Positions 53,857 through 64,000 of a stretch of DNA of 64,000 nucleotides are shown here, one piece after another. The stretch is taken from contig JAUJYZ010000593.1 of assembly GCA_033675265.1 (NCBI GenBank), positions 232,501 through 296,500 of the forward strand. The letters are read 5' to 3'. The notes under the pieces were generated by a model. It saw nothing but the letters and a program-made list of their open reading frames with translations. It was not told the origin of the DNA and did no database searches. The position numbers and the translations under genes are program-made. Position 1 is the first letter of the stretch. The number at the start of each line of letters is the position of its first letter. Source of the DNA: Actinostola sp. cb2023. Its lineage: Eukaryota; Cnidaria; Anthozoa; Actiniaria; Actinostolidae.

Positions 53857-56593
53857 TTTCTTCGCAAATCAACGGTCCTCCACTGTCTCCATAACATCCA
53901 TTGATTAAACTATTTCCACCACAAGCAGCACAAATCTCCGAAAAGTTATCAACCCCCCATATCCAGGAGTTGCCAGCTTGGCATGTTTGATAGCTTACTA
54001 TCCGTAGAGGTGCCTGTTGTAATGTTATTGTAATGTTGCTTCCATAGTATGTGTTACCCCAACCTTTAAAACAAAAACACTTTATTTAAAAATGTAATAT
54101 ACTGTATATAAGGCACTCGATTTCAGAATTGTTGTAGTATACATGCATTTATACAAATATACAAATATCGAATATAATAAAATGTAAAAACAATGCTAAA
54201 ATACAACTGTTTAAGCACAAAACAGTCCTGATAACTATGGTTGTCCTTGGTGGATGCGATACTAATCTAACTTTGATGTTTCAGATATATTTGTTAAAAA
54301 TAAGCGATGTTTCACACTTTGCTTCTCATTAGATATCTTGTATCTCATTAGATATTTGTATAAATGTATACTACAACGTTTCTGCAAACGAGTGTATATT
54401 TGCATGAAGACGTTATTTTCCTACAACTACCAGAATGCTTTGGGAACTCTCTTTCAGAATCGCGATCCTATATATTCAGGTTAATATTCCCTCATGAGAA
54501 TAGTGAGACAAATCTTATTAAGAAAATGGACAACACATTCTGAGGGTAGTTATAGTATATGACATCATAGACATTGTCAGGCTAGGAGAAAATTAATAGG
54601 GGAGTCCATCTATTAATATACGTGGTTCCCATCAGATTGTTAGCTTGGCTCTTTTTAGCAACAAGCTGTGATTGGTTGGTTCCATGCACGCGTTCAGATT
54701 GGTCGGTTTACTGAAGACCGGGTAATTTTTTCATCGCGATGTGCGATATTGACAATGGTGTAAAATCAAGAGAATAAATATGAAAATACGCTGTGAGGCT
54801 AATTCCTGCCATTTAGAGGACGAAATCCATTACAAATTGAAACCCTACCCGGTACTTCTGATTACGCTAGGTAAAACTTGCTATTAAACAACGCGGTGAA
54901 ATCACGAATAACCGCGAAAAATATATAGAGAAATCAAAAGCCGAGAAAGAAAGCGAGCTGGGGTTTATACAAGAGAAAAAACGATCCACTCAAAGAAATT
55001 ATCAAGCGACTTATCAAGCTCATCAGATCCAACTACTCACAAGATCATGTATGTGCTTTGTCGTGGCACAATTATGTATAAATAAAACACAAGTCTATGG
55101 CAAACAAGACTGACTTCAAGTCCCAACACGACTCATCGGTTTTTATTGCAAATGTTTTGAGAAACGACTACAATCAAGCGAAACATGTTCAATGAATCAA
55201 AATCAGTCAAACAACTGAGAGGCAGTTCAAAGATGGAATGTAAACCTCATTAAGTCTAAGAAAAATAATCCTCACACACTTTGCAGTCGTTGGCGAGAAA
55301 AAAAGGACCATAATCTATGCACGCTTTACCTTCACAAATCTTGTTTGAATCTCTCGTATTTGTTGACTCAGTTTCACTCTCAGGTTGTTGTTTTCTGTTG
55401 TTGTTTTATTTGTTTAACTCAAATTCATGACTAAAATGCATAACCTGTTCATTTTGGTTTCGCCGATTTTGCTGAAACTTAGTTAGAATATTCACCAAGT
55501 CAATTGAACACGATTCACAAACTTTTACGCAAAACTATCGGACAGTTGTTTTTTTGAGCGCGTTTAAGTAGCGAGAACAAGGTCCATTGTAGCTCCGATA
55601 TCACTAAGAATATTTGTGGAAAGGGAAATCGAATTATGTTGTAATATTGCCAAATAATAGCTTCAACTTTCTGCAAGTCTGATAGTCCATCACGCGAATA
55701 TTAAAAAAGTTATGGCCGAAGTTTTATTTCAGACGAATGCGTCTGGAATTTTGGACGGAGTCACCTTAACTGAACGGATTTTCTTGACTTTCTTGTTTGA
55801 ATTTGATTGAGCAGATTTCTTATTTACATAAATGGCGGGAAAGCGCGCGGCCGCTTACAAAATCAAAAATTCAAAAAACACATTTTAAAATCAAAAAAAT
55901 TGCCATATAATAAACGATTTATCAATTTAATTTATTAAAAGCTACATGTACATGTAGCTGTGGTATAAAATGTTCAGCATCGACGAAGGAGATGTCCGCC
56001 ATGTTTACTGCAAGTGACGTCATTTACCTCCAACCAATCATCCAATCATAGCTTGCTGCTAAAAATAGCCATGCTAACAATCTGATGGTTCTAAGGGCAT
56101 TAGGGAAGATGGACTCCCCTATTAATTTCCCCTTGACATTGTCCATTAAAAAGCTAGTTTTTGGATGGTCACAAGTGAATGGTCAATGTCAAATTCATTA
56201 AAAATAAGCAACTTTCGATCTATGACTTCAGCTACGACGTCACAATGGTGACGTCACTTTTGTCTTCTTATGCAAACACGTTACAGGACATTACTTAAAT
56301 TCGCCTGGACCCTTATTGGCGTGAGGTGGCCCTAGACATGGTGCCGTGTTACTATAACTGTACGTTTCTGACGTTACCTGACATATAGCACTTTGTCCCT
56401 ACTGGAACACGGTCACCCTGTCTCGGTAAGCAGGCCAGGCCAACAGCAAAGTTAAGTACAGCGGGTCTGGAGAGCTTGATGAGTGCAATGTCGTATCCAA
56501 TCTCTGAGTTCGTTAGGTAACGAGGATGGACTACCATCTTGTCGATTCCAAATGTCTGGGTTGATATCTCGTTCTTGGAGCGATTATGAGCAC
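53857..56593 (-). pseudogene. Chymotrypsin-like serine protease, Asp and Ser exons (copy 2, partial gene)
   Basis: Exon 56593-56378 (216 nt, phase 1 to 1) opens GAHNRSKNE and carries DIALIKL with the catalytic Asp. Its CAG/GTAACG donor joins in phase to exon 54063-53857, which opens GWGNTYYGSN and contains GCYGDSGGPLIC with the nucleophilic Ser, ending at a GTAGGT donor. Both exons are open, unlike copy 1. No His exon or signal exon lies upstream on this strand within the window, and the sequence at 56727 is replaced by a transposon. The final exon of the fold is also not seen downstream, where the block breaks at 53493. It is therefore an incomplete gene, or its ends lie elsewhere. The 2.3-kb intron contains a transposon (54579-56134). 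Confidence 0.7.
54579..56134. mobile_element. 1.56-kb DNA element with 9-bp TSD in protease intron
   Basis: GACATTGTC occurs at 54570-54578 and 56135-56143. Inside, AAATTAATAGGGGAGTCCATC is mirrored by GATGGACTCCCCTATTAATTT, and CATCAGATTGTTAGC by GCTAACAATCTGATGG. No transposase was recognised. The 9-bp TSD fits Mutator-like elements; an 8-bp reading would fit hAT. Confidence 0.8.
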
Positions 56594-56726
56594 CTTGCGG
56601 GACATTGACAAATCATTCGATAAATAAGTAGATATAAATATATAGTGAAATAGGCCTTTGTAGGATTACCATCACGGCAAATTAGACCAGACTGTGTTTA
56701 TTGATGACGCTGATACAATATCAGTG

Positions 56727-57258
56727 TCAATTCCAGCTGTTACCACCCCCCCCCCCCCCACCCCGGACATACCCCGGGGATTTGTAAGGACCTGTGTCCC
56801 AGGGGCGGGGATTTTGTACAAGAACATGTTGTCCCGGGGGTGGGGGGCGGGGATAACTTGACCGAGCATATAATCAATGGTGGAATTCATAATAATGGTA
56901 TTCGCCGGTAAAGAGACTACTTTTGTCGCAGATTGGCTTGAAAAGCGAGGTCTTGCAAAGTTAAAGGCTTTGTTTGAAGGTATAAAGAAACATATATGTA
57001 TATAAGTACAGATGACTTGTTATCTCTACTGTTGTGGTTCATAACTCTTTCCAAAATGCGTCTAGCTTTATTATTAAACATGCCTTTAATATATTCAATT
57101 GTTGGTTGCTTTTCCGTTGCCCGGGGGCGGGGAATTTGTTATTTCTGGCGGCCCAGGGGCAGGGAATTTGTAGTCCCACGAAAAAAAAAAAGACAAATCC
57201 CCGAGGGTCAGCCCGGGGGGGGGGAGGGGGGGGGGGGGGGGGTAACAGCTGGAATTGA
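56727..57258. mobile_element. G-rich element with 18-bp TIRs
   Basis: TCAATTCCAGCTGTTACC at the left is exactly mirrored by GGTAACAGCTGGAATTGA at the right. C and G runs adjoin both ends, and CCAGGGGCGGGGATTTTGT-type repeats fill the interior. It ends the similarity between the two protease copies, since copy 1 continues differently after ATATCAGTG. Confidence 0.8.
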
Positions 57259-57419
57259 TCCATGCATAACGCCCAGCGCAGTACCCAAGCAAAATCGCAG
57301 GCACTTATAAAATGCAAGTTTTTGTCATAGAACCCACCCTAGGAAAAAATAACTTTGCCCAGCATGGCAACAAAAGTGCAATGAATGTGGGGGTATTATT
57401 ATTATTATTATATTATTAT

Positions 57420-60400
57420 ATTATTATGAACCATTTCTCAGTGGCCTGCAGCCGTCGTAAAGGTGATAACCAGCACCAAAAGAAAGTGCATAGCGTACAG
57501 GAGACAGCGGACAGTGAGGATGAGTATATATTTAGTGTGGAGTCCATAGACTCACTCCACTCTAAGAACAGTATCCATTGCAGTTCGAACCACGTCCCGT
57601 CACATGTACTTCATCCCATCGTAATAATCGCTCCCAATAAACTCCTTCAATTACGTGCGTTCGTATTGGCTTATACTCTACTACTCTGCTCAATCCGCTC
57701 AAAGTTAATATCAATGCCACCCATGTAACCCGAAGTTACATTAGTTATGTTCAACAGATCAGAGTTGAAGCCCCTGGGACGGCTCAAAATTGAAACTACC
57801 AACCCCAACAACAAACAGTGTCTCCTCACAGAATACATTGTTGTCCCTACGGGTCATACGCCACTCTTGGGTGCCCAGTCTGTTCAACAATTTGCCCTCA
57901 TTTCTGTAAACACTGACATTATTTTGTTGCTATCAGCAGCTCCTACACAGTGTGATCTAGTGAGTGAATTTGAAGATATATTCACAGGTGAAGGGAAACT
58001 AGATGGTTTACTCCACCTTGAAGTTGACCAGTCAGTGTCGCCAATTGTTCTCCCAGTCAGGAAGGTTCCCTTTGCCCTGACGGAACCCTTAATGAAAGAA
58101 ATTGACCGCCTAGTGGAGAAAGGAATCTTGAAACCTGTTGATGTACCGACAGAATGGATTTCATCATTGGTGGTAGTCACAAAGCGTAATGGCAGCATAA
58201 GGCTGTGCATTGACCATATAAGCCCTTGAATAGAGCATTAAAGCGGAACCACTACCCTCTACCAGTCATGGATGACCTGCTACCCCAACCAACAAATGCA
58301 AAAGTCTTCAGCGTCGTTGATGCTAAAAACGGTTTCTGGCAAGTACAGCTGGACGAAGAGAGCAGTTATTTGACCACTTTTGGTACACCATGGGGAAGGT
58401 ACCGTTGGACCCGAATGCCGTTTGGCATTTCACCAGCCCCAGAGGAGTTCCAAAGAAGGCTAGAACATGCCGTGGAGGGTCTTGATGGTGTGATGCCGAT
58501 CTTCGATGACATTATTGCTTATGGAGTAGGAGATACAGAAGCAGAAGCAATGTCCAACCATGAGGAAAAGCTCAGAGCACTGTTCGAATGCTGCCGCACT
58601 AAGAACATCAAGCTAAACCGAGACAAGCTAAAGCTGCGCCTTACAGAAGTGAAGTTCATGGGACATGTGATATCAGAGGAGGGCTTAAAGGCTGACCCGG
58701 ACAAAGTCCAAGGCATCAAGGAAATGCTAACACCCACCAGTAAGCAAGATATCAAGAGGATTCTTGGCATGGTGAACTATCTTCAAAAGTTTGCCCCAAA
58801 CCTCTCGGATGTCACTGCTCCCATGCGAGAACTACTCAAGGAAGCTAACCAGTTCTGTTGGGATGAGCAAATACAAGGCAAAAGCTTTGAGCAAGTAAAG
58901 AAGATAATCTCAGAAGCTCCAGTATTCAAGTTCTTCGACCCCAAGGAAGAAGTAGAGCTACAATGTGATGCATCGGACAGAGGATTGGGTGCATGTCTTA
59001 TGCAAGGGGGACAACTAGTCGCCTATGCTTCAAGGTCCATGACAGACACATAAGTCAACTATGCGCAAATAGAGAAGGAATTAATCGCAATAGTCTTTGG
59101 AGTGGAGATATTTGAGCAATACGTCTAGGGTCGCCCTGTCAAAGTACAGACGGATCACAAGCCATTGGAAAGTATATTCAAAAAGAGCCTGCTTTTAAAC
59201 GGCTGCAAAGAATGTCACTAATTAGGCTAAAGAAATTAAGCTTGCTAGTGTCGTACAAGAAAGGATCAGAAATGTACTTAGCGGACACTCTAAGTAGAGC
59301 ATTCAGAATGCGCAAGACCAAGCATGAAGATACAGGTGAGAATGTAGTGTATGTAGAAGAAATGAGAGGAAGGACAGAGATAGAGACAGGTGATGTGAAT
59401 ATGATTCAGTATATTCCAGTGTCCGAAGCAACCCAAACAGTCATACAGCAAGCAACAGAGTCAGATGCCACAATGCAGGTCCTCAAGGCAGTCATCAGAC
59501 AGGGTTGGCCAAACACCAAAGAAGAAGTTCCTGCGAATATCAAAGACTACTTCCCATTCAGAGAAGAGCTGTCACTACAGAATGGACTGGTGTTCAAAGG
59601 TGAGAGGCTAGTCATACCCACCAGTGTACGAGAAACCATGTCAACAAGGATCTATGCAAGCCATATTGGCACCCAAGGCTGCTTGCGCAGAGCAAGGGAA
59701 GTGCTATACTGGCCAGGCATGAATAGGGACATACAAGAATATGTTTCAAAGTGTGAAGTTTGCAACAGCAAGCCAGTGGAACAAAGCTAAGAACCCATAA
59801 TCTGTCATGAAGTTCCAAGCAGACCATGGGAGAAGATAGCAGTTGACCTTTTCGAGCACGATGGAAGAGATTATATGGTGACGGTTGACTATTACTCCAA
59901 CTACTTTGAGGTAAACCAGCTAACTACTAAAACAGCCACATCATCAAGAAGCTAATAGCTCATTTAGCCAGACATGGTATTCCAGACCAACTTGTGTCAG
60001 ACAACGGTCAACCATTCGTATCTGCCGACTTCCAAGAATTCTCCAACCTGTACGGTTTTGAGCATGTTACAAGCTCCCCAAACTACCCCCAATCAAATGG
60101 TAAGGCAGAAAATGCAGTGAAGACTGCAAAAAACCTCCTGGAGAAAGCTCTGAAGTCAAACCAGGACCCATATCTGGCACTACTTGACTGGATAAATACT
60201 CCAACAGAAACACTAAATACTTCTCCTGTCCAAAGACTGTTCAGCAAAAGAACAAAGACGTTGCTTCCAACATCCAACAGATTGCTGAAGCCAACAGTAC
60301 CAGAGGACATTGGCCAAAAGATGAAGCTACAAAAAGCCAAACAAAGTATCTACTATAACAAGGGAGCCAAAGAGTTAGAGGCTGCGTCCAGGAGACATCG

Positions 60401-60783
60401 TGAGAATTCAGCCCCGCAAATCTCAGATGGGGAAGTCGAGGGATTGGACCCAAGCGAGAGTTGAAGGGAAAGTTGACATTAGGTCATATCGTATCAGAAC
60501 AGAGGATGGGCGAGTGTACATAAGAAATAGAAGACACCTGAAACACACCCGAGAAGTGATGCCAACCAGTGAAAGTACAATGGCCTACCTGCCCAGACCA
60601 ATCATTGCCCCTGGAACGTCAAACCCAGATGAAGACAAGACATCAGTACAACCGGCCGTCATTACATCGGAGCAACAAGACACAATACCTTCAACTGGTC
60701 CATCAACCCCAAACAAGCAGGAGACTCCCTCTGCCTTGACAAAAGGGAGCTTCAGATTCGATCACAGGCAGCCCAAGCAATAG
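57420..60783 (+). pseudogene. Ty3/gypsy retrotransposon pol relic
   Basis: In order: a zinc-knuckle tail (NHFSVAC) near 57426; a protease-region linker (57747 on, HTPLLGAQSVQQF); RT from about 57990 to 58900 (ILKPVDVPTEWISSLVVV, FSVVDAKNGFWQVQLDE, RMPFGISPAPEEFQ, active site IFDDII, GHVISEEGLKADPDK); RNase H (LQCDASDRGLGACL); integrase zinc finger (HIGTQGCL...CEVCNSK), core (AVDLFEHDG, SDNGQPF, NGKAEN) and a C-terminal tail to 60783. Frame breaks at about 58228, stops at 59053, 59127 and 59788, and a gap near 59950 disable it. Gag and the 5' LTR are absent; the 5' end stops at a (TAT)n tract. No LTR pair was found. Confidence 0.9.
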
Positions 60784-61808
60784 ACTTCTGGAGGCCTTTT
60801 ATGAAGAACATTTGTATTTCAATAAATTCTATTAAAACTTATTTGAGTTGTTTATTGTGTCTTACTTTATCATCCTGTAAAGTTTCAGCTCGATCCGAGG
60901 CCTATTTACGAAGATTTCCAATATCTGCTCCTCTCCACATGAATATGTGGAAGGCTGGAGACTCGGACTCGACTCAACCGCTATATTCGCCAGAAAAAAA
61001 AAAAAAATGCCCATTTCAACGCTTGTCTCGCTACAATACCTACATATATGTTTAGACCGATAATCCCTCCATCAGGCAGTGATTTCAAATTGTCATCAAA
61101 CCAAATATTCCTCGAGAAATCCGTGGTTTTAAACGAATGTTTTGAAATCTTTTGAGGCTTGTGATCGCTGGGGTTCAAGTGCGAGTGAATTGCACGTAGC
61201 TGATTGGACAGAATTATCACCTGATTAGTGCGAAAAGCACGCTCCCCTCTGGGCCACAGGAATAATACCCTTGGTAAGTCTAATGTATGTGGTACAATAT
61301 TATTCCTGTGGCCCAGAGGGGAGCGTGCTTTTCGCACTAATCAGGTGATAATTCTGTCCAATCAGCTACGTGCAATTCACTCGCACTTGAACCCCAGCGA
61401 TCACAATCCTCAAAAGATTTCAAAACATTCGTTTAAAACCACGGATTTCTCGAGGAATATTTGGTTTGATGACAATTTGAAATCACTGCCTGATGGAAGG
61501 ATTATCGGTCTAAACATATCTGTAGGTATTGTAGCGAGACAAGCGTTGAAATGGGCATATTGTTTTTTTTTTCTGGCGAATATAGCGGTTGAGTCGAGTC
61601 CGAGTCTCCAGCCTTCCACATAATCATGTGGAGAGGAGCAGATATTGAAAATCTTCGTAAATAGGCCTCGGATCGAGTTGAAACTTTACAGGATGATAAA
61701 GTAAGACACAATAAACAACTCAGATAAGTCTCAATATAATTTATTGAAATAAAAATTGTCTTCATAAAAGGCCTCCAGAAGTCTATTGCTTGGGCTGCCT
61801 GTGATTCG
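60757..61808. repeat. Inverted duplication of about 0.5 kb per arm
   Basis: 60757-61267 and 61300-61808 are inverted copies with few differences, around a 32-45-bp centre. The left arm begins inside the end of the gypsy pol relic (CACAGGCAGCCCAAGCAATA), so the right arm repeats that coding end in reverse. Several differences (poly-A length, small substitutions) show that it is not an assembly mirror of one molecule. Confidence 0.85.
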
Positions 61809-62230
61809 ACTACGAGTACGAGTACGAGTACAAGTTTTGAGCGCGCGCGCTAACTTGTTGTCGTAATCGTGCTCGCGCAAATTCAAAATTTAGATTCAAA
61901 AACAAACAAACGAAATTTTATCGCTTCCGCTTTTTCTTCAAATTTTAACAAAAATAACACTGATCTTTAATTCTTGCTTGTCACAACAAGAAGAACAATC
62001 ATTAAAGAAGATGTTATTGAGTGTTCTAGATTTAAAAGACCGAAATATTTAGTCAAAATGTCTCACTCAAAACTCGTACTCTAGACAACGAGTTTTGCAA
62101 GAAATCTCGTCGTAGTCGAAACGACGACAACGAGTTTTTCACGCTGGCGTGACAATGTCACGGCTTTACGCATGCGCACTAATCGTAAAGGCGAAAACTC
62201 GTACTCGTAGTCGTACTCGTAGTCGAATCT
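61803..62230. mobile_element. MITE with (TACGAG)n ends
   Basis: ATTCGACTACGAGTACGAGT at the left is mirrored by ACTCGTAGTCGTACTCGTAG TCGAAT at the right, and TTTGAGCGCGC by GCGAAAAC-type sequence. About 425 bp, no coding content. Confidence 0.7.
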
Positions 62231-62529
62231 GAAGCTCTCTAAAGACACGCAGTGGACGGGTTGTCAGACCCCCAGCAAGATTTATCGATGATCAGCACTA
62301 GAGTTGGAACACTGTAGAACACTGACATTTAGCTTTAGTGTTTGTTGTTTTCCCTAAGGAAGAGGAGATGTAACGTTATATCTGTATTTCCGGTATTCAG
62401 TGACGTCACATCCGGTTTTGAGTGGCGGTTTGTAAGCTAACTGGAGTTCGTTGCAAGTCACCGGTATCAAAGATTTCTGGCCGTTTACAGTCGTTTTAGT
62501 GGTTTGTCTTCCTAAGGACAATGTTACAG

Positions 62530-62815
62530 GCACTTCCAGAGGAAGCCCGAGTTATAAAATGGGCTTTCTTTTTATTTTTCTTCGTAGGCCACAGAATGCG
62601 AAGTATGTGATCGTATCGGTCAGGAATGTCTGTTTCAGGGTTTCGATTGGCTGAAAACGGGGCCGATGATATCTGAACGCCTAATGACATAATTACATGC
62701 CCAAACGGGTCAAATAGTTTCCGAGCGTATATCGAAGACTAGAAGTGCTGGCTCATCGTTAATAGAAGTGCTAACTCATCGTTCCACGACTACCGACTAG
62801 AAGTACTGTATAGAA
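62530..62815 (+). repeat. Dispersed repeat, copy 2
   Basis: Matches 3045-3345 in the same orientation and is followed at once by the repeat B copy. Confidence 0.75.
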
Positions 62816-62816
62816 A

Positions 62817-62965
62817 GAAGCTCGTGCTGTATCGAGAGAGAAGCAGTTGTGTTGAATATGCAAAAGAGAAATGATGTTGTATCGAAGGCAAGCCATCGAT
62901 CACCTTTTTAAACACGCTCATTTCACAAACAAGTTCCACGAACTCATCAAAAAATGATCTCAACA
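62817..62965 (+). repeat. Dispersed repeat B, copy 2
   Basis: Matches 20578-20730. The abutment with the previous repeat occurs only here, so it is either a composite element or a junction of two insertions. Confidence 0.7.
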
Positions 62966-63390
62966 CGTCGGGCACAAATGACCCCAAAATCGGCAATGTT
63001 AATTGTGACGTCATCACGAATTGTTACATTTCTCGGGAAAATCGAGATCACTTTAAAACGTTCTGAAAAGTAGATATTTCGAAAGAGAATAACATTTCCT
63101 AAAATTTGGTGCAATTTTTATCTCGATGCGATAATTTATAGCTGAGTTATAAAGGATATTCATTTTATGATGACGTCATAGAAATGACGTCACCTAAATA
63201 GCATTAAAGCTTTACGGAGCAATGGAAATCGATGAAATGACGTTCTCGTGGTCATTTATTGTTAATAATAGATGTTTGTAATGGACGAAGCTGAAAGTTT
63301 CGTTCCACGTTCTTTATTAGGGATATTTTAAAATATTGGTGACGTCATTATGACGTAACATGAATCTGTCAATATTTTTGATTAATATTT
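62966..63390. other. Spacer rich in TGACGTCA-type motifs
   Basis: TGACGTCA or its close variants occur repeatedly (about 63006, 63171, 63185 and 63340), always near ATTATGA or ATGA. No gene was recognised. They could be CREB/ATF-type sites or part of a repeat. Confidence 0.4.
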
Positions 63391-63699
63391 CTAATACTTA
63401 TCTTCAAAAAATCAAAAATCTAAAACGATACGATTTGAGGGGCCAGTCTTAGTTCTTTCAATATGCAAAGTGTAAAGACAAAAGATTTCCAAACAAAAAA
63501 GTTGAATGAAGAAGTTATTTTTATATATATTGTTCATAATTTCCCAAATGAATTATATAGAGCCATTCGTAAATAAACTTCTTCATTCAACTTTTTTGTT
63601 TGGAAATATTTTATCTTTACACTTTGCATATTGAAAGAACTAAGAAGCCCCTCAAATCGTATCGTTTTAGATTTTAGATTTTTTGAAGATAAGTATTAT
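63391..63699. repeat. Foldback element with about 125-bp arms
   Basis: TAATACTTATCTTCAAAAAA...GATACGATTTGAGGGG...AAAAAAGTTGAATGAAGAAG is mirrored on the right arm through to AAGATAAGTATTA. The centre is about 65 bp. Confidence 0.85.
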
Positions 63700-63705
63700 T
63701 TACCA

Positions 63706-63794
63706 TACTTCGTGGCAATGTTGTATGCATGTGATTTACAATCTCGAGCCGAAGGCGAGAGATTGTAAATCACATACAACATTGCCACGAAGTA
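63706..63794. repeat. Strong hairpin next to the foldback
   Basis: TACTTCGTGGCAATGTTGTA...GATTTACAATCTCG is mirrored by CGAGAGATTGTAAATC...ATTGCCACGAAGTA with a GCCGAAGG-like loop. The stem is about 38 bp with one bulge. Confidence 0.8.
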
Positions 63795-64000
63795 TTGTAA
63801 AATACTTATGATATTCATTCTTCATTAAAATGTTACAGCTATTGTTTTATTTTGAAGAGTGAGCTAATTTAGTTGTAAAGCCATTGTGCTCGAAGTTCTA
63901 AACAAATTGAATTCCAATTCAGTACAAAATGATAGGGAGGTACTTTAGTAAAAAAGGCAGTCATCAAAAGAAAACATATCATTTTCGATAAGTTAATTAT

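Noticed and set aside
57039..57317. Poly-Pro frames
   Set aside because: They come from G/C runs at the end of the 532-bp element.

Overview
The window looks like a piece of a repeat-rich, AT-rich, intron-containing animal nuclear genome. The best guess is an anthozoan cnidarian (coral or sea anemone). Reasons: a ShKT-type six-cysteine exon close to exons of a chymotrypsin-like protease, DUF3504-type tyrosine-recombinase relics, RNase H-like transposases fused to cysteine-protease domains, Polinton, Penelope-like, Harbinger and Ty3 relics, and a very high density of short inverted-repeat elements. The assignment is inference; no ribosomal or mitochondrial marker is present.

Layout. 1-3.9 kb: repeats plus a broken copy of the last exons of a serine protease. 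3.9-20 kb: the gene-dense part. It holds a single-exon kinase-like gene (-), a two-exon gene of unknown function (+), a 210-bp tandem repeat, a 14-exon gene (-) that joins an RNase H-like transposase-type core to a C-terminal USP-like cysteine protease, and, head to head with it across a CCAAT-box-rich spacer, a five-exon gene (+) for a small helix-loop-helix-like protein. In the two multi-exon genes every intron phase I worked out is consistent, so both look functional. 20-27 kb: a lone protease exon with the catalytic His, a 42-bp minisatellite, a broken DUF3504 recombinase and a near-perfect 61-bp palindrome. 27-31.1 kb: a Penelope-like fragment with a hammerhead-ribozyme-like core, then a decayed Polinton-like block whose packaging-ATPase gene is split by a TTAA-flanked transposon. 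31.8-33.9 kb: a ShKT exon and a possible signal-peptide exon. 35.5-38.1 kb: a Harbinger-like element with another element nested in it. 43.3-49.7 kb: a decayed RNase H-like transposase gene with RING and cysteine-protease-like parts, split by a 2.4-kb element with about 400-bp inverted ends. 52.5-56.7 kb: second copies of the signal-peptide block (inverted) and of the protease exons, joined directly to each other. 57.4-60.8 kb: a Ty3/gypsy pol relic whose 3' end runs into an inverted duplication of about 0.5 kb per arm. 61.8-64 kb: more inverted repeats.

How things connect. The minus-strand exons at about 33.4, 32.0, 22.1, 2.6 and 2.1 kb lie in the order expected for one secreted ShKT/chymotrypsin-like protease, with much younger DNA between them. 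This is either one gene with giant introns or exons scattered by duplication. The two transposase-protease genes (8.7-17.9 and 43.3-49.7 kb) share a design, but one is intact and host-gene-like while the other is broken. Target-site duplications and frames let several insertions be ordered in time: a TTAA element into the USP-like gene, a TTAA element into the Polinton ATPase, a 9-bp-TSD element into a protease intron, and a 9-bp-TSD element nested in a Harbinger.

All calls come from reading the sequence and the supplied translations. No database search was possible, so family names rest on recognised motifs.
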